Shown: piece after piece, positions 1-9,288 of the stretch
How the letters are laid out: each line of letters starts with the position of its first letter
Position numbering within the stretch: the stretch's first letter is position 1
NCBI RefSeq assembly: GCF_000374085.1
Contig: NZ_KB893500.1
Span: 20,006 to 84,005 of the forward strand
DNA from: Spirosoma spitsbergense DSM 19989
Lineage (GTDB): Bacteria; Bacteroidota; Bacteroidia; Cytophagales; Spirosomataceae
Length of the DNA stretch: 64,000 bases
Reading direction: 5' to 3'
Notes under the pieces: model-generated
What the model was told of the DNA's origin: nothing
Databases searched by the model: none
The model's input: only the letters and a program-made list of their open reading frames with translations
Translations under genes and position numbers: made by a program

Positions 1-858
1 ATACCGTTCGTTTCGATGCTGAAAGAGCGGGTACATCAGAAAGATGTTGAAGCCGTTCGATATGTTCATCAGGGAGCTACCAGTCAGGATGTTATCGACA
101 CGGTGCTGATGATGCAGTTGAAACAGGGATTGGCCCAATGTCAGACCGACTTGAATCAGCTCAATACGCAACTTACACAACTGGCTCAAACGCACCGCGA
201 TACACCCATGATGGGGAGAACACTGCTCCAGCAGGCCTTGCCCATCACCTTTGGCGATAAAGTAAAGGGCTGGCTGGACGGATTACTACGGGCGGCTGAA
301 CGAGTAGACCAGGTAGTTGAAAAAGACATCGTGATTCAGTTGGGTGGTCCCGTGGGCAACAGCGTTTCACTCGGCGACCATGCGGAAGCTATTCGGGCGC
401 GGATGGCCGAACTACTGGGATTAGGCAATACACCCCACGCCTGGCATACCCAACGCGACCGGCTGGCCAATATAGCCGCAACGCTCGGCATCCTGAACGG
501 GTCGCTGGGGAAGCTGGGGAATGACATTATCCTGCTCATGCAAACCGAAGTGGGCGAAGTGCGGGAGGGTGCCGCCGATGGTAAAGGCGGTTCGTCGTCC
601 ATGCCGCACAAACGCAATCCGGTCAGCAGCACGTTTATGGTGGCCATTGCGCACCACACCCCTGCCCTGGTGGCCAGTATGCTGGCCGCTATGATACAGC
701 CGCACGAACGGGCCGCTGGTGCCTGGCACAGTGAGTGGCCCGTTATGCGCGACCTGATTCGACTGACCGCGGCTAACCTGTACCATGCCAACGAATTAAT
801 CCGTACCCTTGAGGTTGATACGGAACGAATGAAGCAAAACAGCAACGTACCTGACTGA
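1..858 (+). CDS. pcaB: 3-carboxy-cis,cis-muconate cycloisomerase, C-terminal part (cut by window edge)
   Basis: Converts beta-carboxymuconate to gamma-carboxymuconolactone in the protocatechuate branch of the beta-ketoadipate pathway (cytoplasm). The frame is open from base 1, so the N-terminus lies outside the window; the first ATG (16) is internal. It belongs to the fumarase/aspartase superfamily: GATSQDVIDT is near the visible N-terminus and the superfamily signature SSSMPHKRNPV is encoded around 592-624. The C-terminus ends shortly after the helical core, as in the shorter PcaB proteins. The next gene starts 3 nt after the stop, which supports one operon with pcaDC, pobA, the CoA-transferase and pcaF. 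Adenylosuccinate lyase is the main alternative by fold, but the pca neighbours decide for PcaB. Confidence 0.93.
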   Translation: MPFVSMLKERVHQKDVEAVRYVHQGATSQDVIDTVLMMQLKQGLAQCQTDLNQLNTQLTQLAQTHRDTPMMGRTLLQQALPITFGDKVKGWLDGLLRAAERVDQVVEKDIVIQLGGPVGNSVSLGDHAEAIRARMAELLGLGNTPHAWHTQRDRLANIAATLGILNGSLGKLGNDIILLMQTEVGEVREGAADGKGGSSSMPHKRNPVSSTFMVAIAHHTPALVASMLAAMIQPHERAAGAWHSEWPVMRDLIRLTAANLYHANELIRTLEVDTERMKQNSNVPD

Positions 859-861
859 CTT

Positions 862-2028
862 ATGCCTGAAAAAAAAATCAATGGCAACCGGATGCATTAC
901 CAGCTCGACGGCCCTGAAGAGGGCATGGTGGTGCTATTTTCCAATTCGCTGGGTGCCGACCTGACCATGTGGGATGCCGTTGTGAACGAGTTAACTCCTT
1001 CGCTCCGGGTACTGCGGTATGATACAAGGGGTCACGGGCAAACCCCGGCTTTGCCCCCCCCCGTTACCATAGCCGATCTGGGCGAGGATGTAATCGCCCT
1101 GCTGAACGAACTAGCCATTCCGAAAGTGCATTTTTGTGGTTTATCGATGGGAGGGTTAATCGGCCAATGGTTGGCCATTCACCACCCCGAACGCATCGAT
1201 AAGCTTATTCTGAGCAACACAGCCGCTAAAATTGGCACCAATGTCAGCTGGAACGAACGCATTGACACGGTACGCCGGTATGGCTTGTCGGACGTTGCTA
1301 ATGCCGCCCTCGACCGCTGGCTGACCCCCGAATTTCGGGAGCAGCACCCGGCAGTACGCGACCATTGGGTAAACCGGTTCCGGGAAACAGACGACCAGGG
1401 ATACGCGGCCTGCTGCATGGCCATCCGCAACGCCGATTTCCGGGAAGATTTGCACCAAATCAAGGCACCCACGCTCATCATTGCCGGAACGCACGACCCG
1501 GTAACCACCGTAACCGATGGGCAATTCATGCAACAGGCTATCCCCGATGCCCAACTGGTTGAGTTACCAGCTGCCCACCTGTCGGCGGTTGAATCAGCCG
1601 ATGCTTTCGCCCGTACCCTGAACACGTTTTTAGCCGAACCAGAACTCTCCCCCAATCAGCCTACGTACGAAGCCGGTATGGCCGCGCGCCGTGCCGTGCT
1701 GGGCGATGCCCACGTTGACCGGGCCAATGCGGGCACAACAGACTTTACTACTGATTTTCAGGACTTCATTACCCGCTACGCCTGGGGTGAAATCTGGACC
1801 CGGCCAGGTCTATCCCGCCATGCGCGAAGCCTGATTACGCTGGGAATGCTCATTGCGCTGAACCGCGAAACCGAGTTCAAGATGCACGTTCGTGCCGCCC
1901 TTAACAATGGCGTTACAATGGACGAGATAAAAGAGGTAATTATGCACTCGGCTCTATACTGTGGCTTACCAGCCGCCAACGCAGCTTTTCACGCGGCCAG
2001 CGAAGTCCTTAACAATCCGGAAAAATGA
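862..2028 (+). CDS. pcaL: 3-oxoadipate enol-lactonase / 4-carboxymuconolactone decarboxylase fusion
   Basis: A 388-residue bifunctional enzyme covering two consecutive steps of protocatechuate catabolism. Residues about 1-260 are an alpha/beta-hydrolase (PcaD) with nucleophile elbow GLSMGG (Ser95) and likely acid Asp212 and His239. Residues about 268-388 are a carboxymuconolactone decarboxylase domain (PcaC) with YEAGMAARRAVLGD, WTRPGLSRHARSL and a C-terminal MHSALYCGLPAA segment. PcaC logically acts first and PcaD second. PcaD-PcaC fusions are called PcaL in actinobacteria and other groups. The stop overlaps the pobA start (ATGA), so the two are probably translationally coupled. Confidence 0.93.
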   Translation: MPEKKINGNRMHYQLDGPEEGMVVLFSNSLGADLTMWDAVVNELTPSLRVLRYDTRGHGQTPALPPPVTIADLGEDVIALLNELAIPKVHFCGLSMGGLIGQWLAIHHPERIDKLILSNTAAKIGTNVSWNERIDTVRRYGLSDVANAALDRWLTPEFREQHPAVRDHWVNRFRETDDQGYAACCMAIRNADFREDLHQIKAPTLIIAGTHDPVTTVTDGQFMQQAIPDAQLVELPAAHLSAVESADAFARTLNTFLAEPELSPNQPTYEAGMAARRAVLGDAHVDRANAGTTDFTTDFQDFITRYAWGEIWTRPGLSRHARSLITLGMLIALNRETEFKMHVRAALNNGVTMDEIKEVIMHSALYCGLPAANAAFHAASEVLNNPEK

Positions 2029-3257
2029 ACCATCACACGCAGGTAGGCATCATCGGAGCCGGGCCGTCGGGGTTGCTGCTCGCGCAACTGCTACATACGC
2101 AGGGCATCAACTCGGTGGTGCTGGAAAATAGACCCCGCCAGCGGGTCGAAAGCCGGCAACGGGCGGGGTTACTCGAACAAAACACCGTCGACCGGCTCCG
2201 GCAGGCGGGTGCCACCGACCGGCTCGACCGCGAAGGGCTTGTTCACGATGGCGTTATACTAAGCTACAATGGACACCGGCACCGCATCGACCTGGCGCAC
2301 CTGACCGGCGGCTCCCGTGTGACGATTTATGCCCAGACGGAAGTAGTAAAAGACCTGATACATCTGCGGCTGGATGAGGACGACCAGTCTATTTTGTTTG
2401 AAGCCAAAGCCACGTCCATCGACGGGTTGGACGGGTACGCACCGGCCATCCATTACACGCATCAGGGCGGTAACCATACCCTCACCTGCGATTTTATAGC
2501 GGGCTGCGATGGCTTTCACGGCATTGCCCGGCAGGCTATCCCAGCGCACCTGACTACCACCTACGATAAAGTTTACCCCTACTGCTGGCTGGGCATTCTG
2601 GCTAAAGTCCCGCCCTCCACCGACGAGTTGATCTACGCTTATCACGACCGGGGATTTGCTCTGCACAGCATGCGTTCGCCCGAAATTTCGCGGCTCTACG
2701 TGCAATGCGACGTAACCGACACGCTGGACGACTGGCCCGACGAACGCATTTGGGCCGAACTCCAGATTCGGCTGGGGGCTACCGGATGGACTTTAGCGGA
2801 AGGCCCGATTCTGGAGAAAACCATCACGCCCATGCGCAGCTTCGTGAGCGAGCCCATGCAATTCGGGCGGTTGTTTCTGGCGGGTGATTCGGCCCATATT
2901 GTCCCCCCAACGGGTGCCAAAGGGCTAAACATGGCCATTGCCGATACGGGTCATTTGTTCGATGCCCTCATGCGCTGGTATGAGGTCGGCATTTCGTCGG
3001 AGCTGGATGCCTACACCGCGGGTTGCATGCGTCGGGTGTGGCGGGTGCAGGAGTTCTCGAACTTCATGACTGAAATGCTGCACCGTGATCCCAATAAATC
3101 AACCTTCGATGCTCATTTGCAGGCATCCCGATTCAATCAATTAGTCAATAGTCAGGCAGCCTCAACGGTTATAGCCGAAAACTACGTGGGTCTCGCGGCC
3201 AAAAGGGCGTCAGAGGCAACGGGTAGTAAGCTCTGGCAATCAACTCTTCACGCATGA
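2025..3257 (+). CDS. pobA: 4-hydroxybenzoate 3-monooxygenase
   Basis: An FAD-dependent aromatic hydroxylase (410 residues) that makes protocatechuate from 4-hydroxybenzoate with NADPH and O2. The N-terminal Rossmann motif is GAGPSG (residues 11-16), followed by [11 protein letters not shown], which is typical of PobA. The second FAD motif, [18 protein letters not shown], is in the C-terminal third. The start overlaps the pcaL stop by 4 nt and the stop overlaps the CoA-transferase start by 4 nt. Its placement inside the pca operon shows that 4-hydroxybenzoate is an entry substrate. No regulator gene lies next to it in the window. Confidence 0.95.
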   Translation: MNHHTQVGIIGAGPSGLLLAQLLHTQGINSVVLENRPRQRVESRQRAGLLEQNTVDRLRQAGATDRLDREGLVHDGVILSYNGHRHRIDLAHLTGGSRVTIYAQTEVVKDLIHLRLDEDDQSILFEAKATSIDGLDGYAPAIHYTHQGGNHTLTCDFIAGCDGFHGIARQAIPAHLTTTYDKVYPYCWLGILAKVPPSTDELIYAYHDRGFALHSMRSPEISRLYVQCDVTDTLDDWPDERIWAELQIRLGATGWTLAEGPILEKTITPMRSFVSEPMQFGRLFLAGDSAHIVPPTGAKGLNMAIADTGHLFDALMRWYEVGISSELDAYTAGCMRRVWRVQEFSNFMTEMLHRDPNKSTFDAHLQASRFNQLVNSQAASTVIAENYVGLAAKRASEATGSKLWQSTLHA

Positions 3258-4609
3258 AAACAGTACCCATACTAACGCTGGAGCAGGCAGCCGCGCTGGT
3301 AAAAGACGGCGACACACTCCTACAGGGCGGATTTGGGATGACAGGCAACCCGGTTCACCTGATGCACGCACTGGCAGAAACCGGCACGGGAAACCTCACG
3401 TTCGTTGGTAACAATGTAGGCGAAGTGGGCATGGGGGGCGGGCGTTTACTGCAGAACGGGCAGATACGCCGGATGATTGGGTCGTTTTTCACCTCCAATC
3501 ATGATGCGGTCAAAGCCGCCCAGAGTGGTGAGGTGGCGTACGAACTATTACCCCAGGGAACGCTGGCCGAAGCCATCCGGGCAGGGGGAGCGGGTATCGG
3601 CGGATTTTACACGCCCACCTCGGCGGGGACGCCACTGGCCGACGGTCGCGAAACAAAAATTATCGACGGGGTAGAGCAGGTTTTCGTCAAAAGTATCCGG
3701 GCTAACGTCGCCTTTATCCGGGCCTGGCGGGCCGATACGGCGGGGAATCTACACTACCGCATGACCGAAAATAACTTCAACAAGGCGATGGCAACGGCCG
3801 CCGATACCGTTATCGTTGAAGTGGAGGAAATTGTTCCCGTTGGGCAGATAGCGCCGGAAGAGGTACACACGCCCGGCTGCTTTGTCGACTATCTGGTACA
3901 GGCAACCCTGACGCTGGCTGATTTAGGCAGTTCGGCTTCAGTATCGTCGTCCAAAAAGGTGGACGAATCCCGAATGAACATGGCCCGGCGGGCACTGGCC
4001 GAACTCAAAAAAGGCGACGTGGTCAATCTGGGCATCGGTATTCCAACCCTGGTGGCCGACCTGATTACGGACGAACACGGCATTTTGCTGCACACCGAAA
4101 ACGGGATGCTGGGCGTGGGACCCGTCCCTGCCGATGGTGGAGGGGCCATGAATTACCCGGTGAACGCCGGGAAAATTCCCGTGACGGCCTTAAAAGGAAG
4201 CAGCTATTTCGACAGCGCCGATTCCTTCGCCATGATTCGGGGTGGGCACATTGATGTCGCAATCATGGGCGGACTGGAAGTGGACGAAGCCGCTAATCTG
4301 GCCAACTGGGCCGTACCGGGTAAACCCCTGCTGGGCGTGGGCGGGGCAATGGACCTGGCCAGAGGAGCCAAACGACTCATCATCACCATGACGCATACCA
4401 ACCCCGACGGGTCGTCCAAGCTAGTGCCGCAATGCACGCTGCCACTCACGGCAATGGGCGTGGTGAGCCTGATTATTACCGATTTAGCCGTATTTGCCTA
4501 TCCGGATGGCAAACTAACCCTGCTGGAACTAATGCCTGGTGCCACGCTCGACGGCGTAAAAGCCAAAACAATTGCAAACTTTAAAACAAGCAAAAGAGTG
4601 AAAGAGTGA
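3254..4609 (+). CDS. pcaIJ: 3-oxoadipate CoA-transferase, alpha and beta subunits fused
   Basis: Transfers CoA from succinyl-CoA to 3-oxoadipate. In most bacteria this is two proteins (PcaI, PcaJ); here one 451-residue chain carries both. The alpha half (about 1-220) has [13 protein letters not shown] and [10 protein letters not shown] Ser-rich linker (about 222-237) leads to a beta half starting near residue 240 with [14 protein letters not shown] and the catalytic-glutamate motif HTENGMLG (Glu282). The organisation resembles animal SCOT. It overlaps pobA by ATGA. The last codons and the stop lie within the left arm of a repeat element (4591-4650), so that element also encodes the C-terminal KRVKE. 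Confidence 0.9.
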   Translation: MKTVPILTLEQAAALVKDGDTLLQGGFGMTGNPVHLMHALAETGTGNLTFVGNNVGEVGMGGGRLLQNGQIRRMIGSFFTSNHDAVKAAQSGEVAYELLPQGTLAEAIRAGGAGIGGFYTPTSAGTPLADGRETKIIDGVEQVFVKSIRANVAFIRAWRADTAGNLHYRMTENNFNKAMATAADTVIVEVEEIVPVGQIAPEEVHTPGCFVDYLVQATLTLADLGSSASVSSSKKVDESRMNMARRALAELKKGDVVNLGIGIPTLVADLITDEHGILLHTENGMLGVGPVPADGGGAMNYPVNAGKIPVTALKGSSYFDSADSFAMIRGGHIDVAIMGGLEVDEAANLANWAVPGKPLLGVGGAMDLARGAKRLIITMTHTNPDGSSKLVPQCTLPLTAMGVVSLIITDLAVFAYPDGKLTLLELMPGATLDGVKAKTIANFKTSKRVKE

Positions 4610-4650
4610 AAAAACCGCCGACTGGTTTTCACTCTTTCGCTCGTTCATCC
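4591..4650. repeat. Inverted repeat of the GAAAGAGTG family before pcaF
   Basis: Left arm AAAGAGTGAAAGAGTGAAAA (two 8-nt units GTGAAAGA) runs through the stop codon of the CoA-transferase gene. The right arm has the complement TTTTCACTCTTTCGCTC and ends 2 nt before the pcaF ATG. A full copy lies at 55281-55389 and a one-arm copy at 6974-7003. It could fold as a hairpin in the intercistronic mRNA. Confidence 0.8.
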
Positions 4651-4651
4651 T

Positions 4652-5860
4652 ATGACTGAAGCCTATATAATTGACGCCATCCGTACCCCAATCGGGAGTT
4701 TTGGCGGGAGCCTGTCGACCGTTCGGGCCGATGACCTCGCGGCTATGCCACTGAAGGAGTTACTCAGCCGAAACCCCACGTTGCCACCCGATGTGATTGA
4801 GGATGTCATTCTGGGATGCCACAATCAGGCAGGGGAGGATAACCGCAACGTAGCCCGCATGGCACTGTTGCTGGCTGGACTACCGTACACCGTTCCCGGC
4901 GAAACCGTCAATCGGCTGTGCTCGTCGGGGATGTCGGCGGTGGTTCATGCCAACCGGGCTATCCGGGCGGGCGACGGCGACGTGTTCATTACCGGGGGCA
5001 TGGAGCATATGACCCGTGGACCGTGGGTAATGTCCAAATCATCGAAACCCTTTGGCAACGACGCGCAACTCTTCGATTCCAGTTTTGGCTGGCGGTTCAT
5101 CAACCCCAAAATGCAGGAGATGTACGGGACCGACGCGATGGGCGTAACCGCCGAAAATCTGGTCGACCTTTTCCACATCAGTCGTGAAGACCAGGATCTG
5201 TTCGCCTACAATTCCCAGCAGAAAGCCGCGCGCGCCCGGCAGTCGGGCCGACTGGCGATGGAAATCATGCCGGTTGAGATTGCGGCCCGCAAAGGGCCAC
5301 CAACGCTGTTTGAGCAGGATGAGTTTGTAAAACCAAATACGAGTCTGGATGTATTGGCCACTCTGAAACCAGCTTTCAAAAAGAACGGGAGCGTGACGGC
5401 GGGGAACGCGGCCGGCCTGAATGACGGGGCCGCAGCCATGCTGATTGCTACGCAGGATGCCGCCAACCGGTATCAGCTAACGCCGAAAGCCCGGATTATT
5501 ACCTCGGCGGTGGTAGGTGTGGAGCCGCGCATCATGGGCATCGGCCCGGTTTCGGCCACGCAGAAAGCCCTGAAAAAAGCGGGATTACGGCTGGATGAGA
5601 TGGACGTTATCGAACTCAACGAAGCCTTTGCCGCCCAGTCGCTGGCCTGCACCCGGGCACTAGGACTGGCCGACAACGACCCGCGCCTTAATCCGAACGG
5701 CGGGGCTATTGCATTGGGCCACCCCCTGGGCATGTCGGGCACGCGGTTGATTCAAACAGCTATGCTCGAACTGCAGCAACAGCAAAAGCGGTATGCGCTG
5801 GCTACCATGTGCGTCGGCGTAGGTATGGGCTACGCAGTCATCATCGAGCGGGTGAATTAG
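4652..5860 (+). CDS. pcaF: 3-oxoadipyl-CoA thiolase
   Basis: Last step of the pathway: thiolytic cleavage of 3-oxoadipyl-CoA to succinyl-CoA and acetyl-CoA. The 402-residue thiolase starts MTEAYIIDAIRTPIG, has the acyl-enzyme cysteine in NRLCSSGMSA (Cys90), the NEAFAAQ motif, the GGAIALGHPLGMSG histidine motif and a terminal CVGVGMGYA with the second cysteine. The length and the sequence around Cys90 fit PcaF/PaaJ better than short-chain acetoacetyl-CoA thiolases, and the operon confirms it. It ends 3 nt from the stop of a convergent gene with no visible terminator between them. Confidence 0.92.
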   Translation: MTEAYIIDAIRTPIGSFGGSLSTVRADDLAAMPLKELLSRNPTLPPDVIEDVILGCHNQAGEDNRNVARMALLLAGLPYTVPGETVNRLCSSGMSAVVHANRAIRAGDGDVFITGGMEHMTRGPWVMSKSSKPFGNDAQLFDSSFGWRFINPKMQEMYGTDAMGVTAENLVDLFHISREDQDLFAYNSQQKAARARQSGRLAMEIMPVEIAARKGPPTLFEQDEFVKPNTSLDVLATLKPAFKKNGSVTAGNAAGLNDGAAAMLIATQDAANRYQLTPKARIITSAVVGVEPRIMGIGPVSATQKALKKAGLRLDEMDVIELNEAFAAQSLACTRALGLADNDPRLNPNGGAIALGHPLGMSGTRLIQTAMLELQQQQKRYALATMCVGVGMGYAVIIERVN

Positions 5861-5863
5861 TAC

Positions 5864-6973
5864 TCAATCACCCCATACGATTCGGGCGGTGTCGACCACG
5901 AGTTCGAGCTTGCGCCACTGGTCATCCATCGTCATGGCGTTGCCGTGGTGCGTGCTCGAGAAACCACACTGCGGACTAACGCCCATGTTGGCCAGCGGCA
6001 TGTACTGCGCGGCCTCTTCAATGCGCGTAATCAGGTCGGCCTGCTTCTCCAGCGTCGGCACTTTAGACGATACGATGCCCAGAATCACCATTTTGTTATC
6101 CGGCACAAAGCGCAGCGGAGCAAAATCACCCGACCGTTCGTCGTCGTATTCCAGGAAATAGGCATCCACATTGATGGAACTGAACAAGACTTCGGCCACG
6201 GGTTCGTAGCCTCCTTCGGCAAACCACGTGCTCCGGTAATTGCCCCGGCAGAGGTGAATTCCCACAGTAAGGTCGTCGGGCCGACCGTCGATGACCGAAT
6301 TAATCAGCGCAGCGTACGTTTTGGGCAACTCATTCGGGTCTTCGCCCCGCTCCACGGCAGCCGCCCTCATTTTGGGGTCGCAGAGATAGGCCAGATTCGT
6401 ATCGTCCAGTTGCAGGTAACGCAAACCAGCTTTGTACAGATGGTCTATTTCCTGTCGATAGACTGCGGCTAAATCATGAAAAAATTCATCCATGTCCGGG
6501 TAAGCCTCAATGTCGATGGATTTGCGGCCACCCCGGAAATGCACCATCGTGGGCGACGGAATACTCACCTTCGGGGTTTGGGTGGTGACCGATTCGAGAT
6601 ACGCATAATCGGCCACCTGAATGTCGCGGGCGTGGCGGAGTTTACCCGTTACGGATAGCTGGGGCGGGGTAAATCCATCGTCGGCAACTTTAGCGTTTGG
6701 GTTGGCCCCGATGCCGCCCGTTACGGTGACGCCATCCAGTTGCTTCAGGAAATCGAGGTGAAAATAATCCCGGCGAAATTCGCCATCGGTGATGGATTTC
6801 ATCCCCAGCGACTCCACTTTTTTGACGGTATCGGCAATGGCAGCATCCTCAACGGCACGAAGTTCTTCGGCGGAGATTTCGCCTTTCTTCCAGCGAAGCC
6901 GGTTTTCCCGAACGGCATCAGGGCGTAGTAAACTGCCGACGTGGTCGGCGCGGAAAGCGGGGTTCAGTTTCAT
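5864..6973 (-). CDS. Cobalamin-independent methionine synthase-like (MetE C-terminal domain) protein
   Basis: 369 residues, matching only the zinc-binding catalytic half of MetE (full MetE is about 750 residues). Visible features are the N-terminal RADHVGSLLRP, the TDGEFRRDYFHLDFL block, the His240-x-Cys242 pair in GIHLCRGN, an acidic candidate at Glu275 and Cys336 in SPQCGFSS; together these match the zinc ligands. Proteins of this size (YxjG/YxjH type) methylate a thiol from a methyl donor other than the polyglutamated folate of MetE. The gene is convergent with pcaF. A role in using methyl groups from methoxylated aromatics is only a guess from position. Its start is preceded by a one-arm copy of the GAAAGAGTG repeat. 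Confidence 0.85.
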   Translation of the reverse strand: MKLNPAFRADHVGSLLRPDAVRENRLRWKKGEISAEELRAVEDAAIADTVKKVESLGMKSITDGEFRRDYFHLDFLKQLDGVTVTGGIGANPNAKVADDGFTPPQLSVTGKLRHARDIQVADYAYLESVTTQTPKVSIPSPTMVHFRGGRKSIDIEAYPDMDEFFHDLAAVYRQEIDHLYKAGLRYLQLDDTNLAYLCDPKMRAAAVERGEDPNELPKTYAALINSVIDGRPDDLTVGIHLCRGNYRSTWFAEGGYEPVAEVLFSSINVDAYFLEYDDERSGDFAPLRFVPDNKMVILGIVSSKVPTLEKQADLITRIEEAAQYMPLANMGVSPQCGFSSTHHGNAMTMDDQWRKLELVVDTARIVWGD

Positions 6974-7003
6974 AAAAAGCGAAAGAATAAAAGAGGTAAT
7001 GGG
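6974..7003. repeat. One-arm copy of the GAAAGAGTG repeat before the MetE-like gene
   Basis: Read in the direction of the minus-strand gene, the sequence CTCTTTTATTCTTTCGCTTT sits directly before its ATG at 6973. It matches the right arm of the element at 55354-55389 (CATTCTTTCGCTCTTT). No left arm is visible. The remaining intergenic bases to 7266 show no gene I can support. Confidence 0.5.
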
Positions 7004-7266
7004 TGAACGATCGAAGGCAGTACCTATCTGATCAAACTTGCCATGGCACTGCCCTGTCGCGGAACACGTTTTCGTTGAGAAAACAGTGAGAAAGAAAGGT
7101 CGTCCAGTTCGAGGTCGAAGCCTTTGGCGAAGGCAACAGTCAGCCGTGAATCTTTAGCGAAAAATAACCTTTGTCAGTAAGCACCTGCTCAGCTACCAGT
7201 TCGATCCACCAAATCAACTGGTTCGGGCACTGGCCAGGTTACTAATGAGCCTATAAGGCCAGCCAC

Positions 7267-8265
7267 TTACCTAGCCTTTTTGCGTCGTTCCAGCAACTCC
7301 TTCCAGTTTGTAACGATAATTCCCTCTTTTTCGATAAACGCCTTCAGGGCGGGATCCATCATGGCGAGCATATCCCCTTTGCGCGACTGACCGGAGGTAC
7401 TGATCTGATCGAAGGTGGGCGTGGAGGCTGTGCAGTGCATGATGATGTAGGTCAGGCCCGGCTTTGCCGAGTTGAGGAGTTCGATGTACTTCCTGGTTTT
7501 GTATTGCTGTAAATTCGCATCGGTCACGGGCATTCCGGCGGGGAGGTTCCAGCCGTAACTGGTGCCATCGATGTCATCAAAAACGGGTAGTCCGGACTCC
7601 CACAGTTGCTGACCCACCTGATGCGCCAGTTGCCGCATCGGAGCCGGTACACTGCTGGCTTTGAAAATCAGCGTGGCATGTCCGCCCGGAAACAGAATCG
7701 GGATGTGCTGGTCCATGCCTACCTTCGCATACCGCATGATAAATTTCGGGTCGAAGAGCGTACCCATGTGCGAATCGAGGTGCGTGGGTTCCATGCCAAA
7801 GGCCCGGTATCGCGCCAGCTGCGCCCGGATTTCGGCTTCTACTTCATCAGCCGATGCGTGTTCGACCACCTGCGCCACTGAATGCCACAAGGCCCCCTGA
7901 CTGTCGCATAGGCCCGGTGCGTTTTTGCAGCCTACTAGTGGACCCCAGCGGTAGTTATCCCATTCGGACGTAAGAGCGAGGTGAATGCCCGCATCGGTAT
8001 CCGGCTTTTTTTTGAGGTAGTCGAAAAACTGGGGTACCCAACCGCAGGGCATCATGACGCTGGCCGAATTGGCAATGCCTTTGTCCAGCGCGTTCATCAT
8101 GCCCGCATTCGATTCATAGCTCATCCCCACATCATCGACGTGCAGAATGATTACTTTTTTACCTTTCGGGAAGCCCAGTTTCTCGGCGTAGGTTTCTGTG
8201 GGTTGCGCCGTAGCAACGGTGCAGGTAATTGTGGCCAGTAGCAGAATGCTCAGGAATTGTTTCAT
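7267..8265 (-). CDS. Exported ChbG/YdjC-family carbohydrate deacetylase
   Basis: 332 residues with a signal peptide (about 1-20, cleavage near TAQ). The mature part is the YdjC/ChbG fold: HVDDVGMS (His42, Asp44, Asp45) for metal binding, GIHLALTSEW, and THLDSHMGTL later. The family removes N-acetyl groups from sugars such as diacetylchitobiose; the substrate here is not known, and the export signal suggests periplasmic glycan processing. It lies 6 nt downstream of fmt in the same direction and is probably co-transcribed with it. Confidence 0.85.
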   Translation of the reverse strand: MKQFLSILLLATITCTVATAQPTETYAEKLGFPKGKKVIILHVDDVGMSYESNAGMMNALDKGIANSASVMMPCGWVPQFFDYLKKKPDTDAGIHLALTSEWDNYRWGPLVGCKNAPGLCDSQGALWHSVAQVVEHASADEVEAEIRAQLARYRAFGMEPTHLDSHMGTLFDPKFIMRYAKVGMDQHIPILFPGGHATLIFKASSVPAPMRQLAHQVGQQLWESGLPVFDDIDGTSYGWNLPAGMPVTDANLQQYKTRKYIELLNSAKPGLTYIIMHCTASTPTFDQISTSGQSRKGDMLAMMDPALKAFIEKEGIIVTNWKELLERRKKAR

Positions 8266-8271
8266 ACCTCT

Positions 8272-9210
8272 CTAAAGCTTATTCCCCCGCAAAAACTCCT
8301 CAGTGCTCATGCGTCGTTTACCCTCGGCCTGAAGTGAATCGAGTTGCAGCCAGCCATCCGCAGCCCGGACCAGAATTGTTTTTTTGTTGTCGGTGTGCGT
8401 GTCGGCGATGGCCGACCAGCCAGGTTCGGCGGCAAAAGGAGAGAAATTAGCGATTGAGACTTCGTAAATCTTGAACACCTTTCCGTTCATCAGCGTCCAG
8501 GCGGTTGGGTAAGGCGACAGGCCCCGTACGAAATTACGGATAGTAAGGGCAGGCTGATTCCAGTTGATCTCGGTGGTTTCGCGGCTGAGTTTCGGTGCGG
8601 GTTTCATTTCCTCCGCAGTGGGCTGGGGTGTGCGGGGATAATCACCCGCTTCGATGGCCTGTACCGTTTTTACTACTAGGTTGGCTCCCCGTTCCATCAG
8701 GCGGTCATGGAGCATTCCGGCGGTATCGTCAGGGTAGATGGGTTCGGTATCCTGGAAAATCATCTGACCCGTATCAATCTCTTTTTCGATAAAAAAAGTA
8801 GTGACCCCCGTTTCGGTTTCGCCGTTGATAATGGCCCAGTTGATGGGCGCGGCTCCCCGGTACTGCGGTAGTAATGACCCGTGCAGATTGAAGGTGCCAA
8901 TGGTAGGCATCGACCATACCACTTCGGGCAGCATCCGAAACGCAACCACCACCTGTAAATCGGCCCGGAAGCTGGCCAGATGTTCCAGGAAAGCCGGATC
9001 GCGCAGTTTTTCAGGTTGCAACACGGGTAAATTAGCGGCTTCGGCCGCTTTTTTTACCGATGATGGGGTGAGCTGTAATCCCCGACCGGATGGCCGGTCA
9101 GGAGCGGTTACGACGGCCACGACCTGGCAGCCTGCACCCAGCAACCGCTGCAAACTGGCAACGGCAAAATCGGGCGTACCCATGAATATGATGCGAAGTG
9201 GAGTTGACAT
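8272..9210 (-). CDS. fmt: Methionyl-tRNA formyltransferase
   Basis: Formylates initiator Met-tRNA with 10-formyl-THF. 312 residues, the usual length. The N-terminal transferase domain starts RIIFMGTPDFAVASL and carries the active-site set Asn108, His110 (NLHGSLLPQYRGAAPI) and Asp146 (EIDTGQM); the C-terminal OB-like domain contains VRGLSPYPTAW. The start at 9210 gives the canonical N-terminus. It is divergent from greA; the 317-bp gap between them holds the greA leader. Confidence 0.96.
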   Translation of the reverse strand: MSTPLRIIFMGTPDFAVASLQRLLGAGCQVVAVVTAPDRPSGRGLQLTPSSVKKAAEAANLPVLQPEKLRDPAFLEHLASFRADLQVVVAFRMLPEVVWSMPTIGTFNLHGSLLPQYRGAAPINWAIINGETETGVTTFFIEKEIDTGQMIFQDTEPIYPDDTAGMLHDRLMERGANLVVKTVQAIEAGDYPRTPQPTAEEMKPAPKLSRETTEINWNQPALTIRNFVRGLSPYPTAWTLMNGKVFKIYEVSIANFSPFAAEPGWSAIADTHTDNKKTILVRAADGWLQLDSLQAEGKRRMSTEEFLRGNKL

Positions 9211-9251
9211 GAATCGTTTAATCAGTTTTTACCCGGCCAGCCGACTTTGTA

Positions 9252-9282
9252 TTGATATAGCCGGGAAGTATATCTATTTTTG
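9252..9282 (+). promoter_or_regulatory. Predicted Bacteroidota promoter for the greA leader
   Basis: TTG at 9252-9254, 20 nt, then TATTTTTG at 9275-9282, which fits TTG-N17-23-TAnnTTTG exactly. Transcription would start near 9289 and run toward greA (ATG at 9528). Confidence 0.5.
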
Positions 9283-9288
9283 TATCCA

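Noticed and set aside
7020..7260. Two protein-like stretches on the minus strand (QLIWWIELVAEQVLTDKGYF; FAKGFDLELDDLSFSLF) in adjoining frames.
   Set aside because: No start codon, one frameshift and no family resemblance; it could be a remnant, but it is not enough to call.
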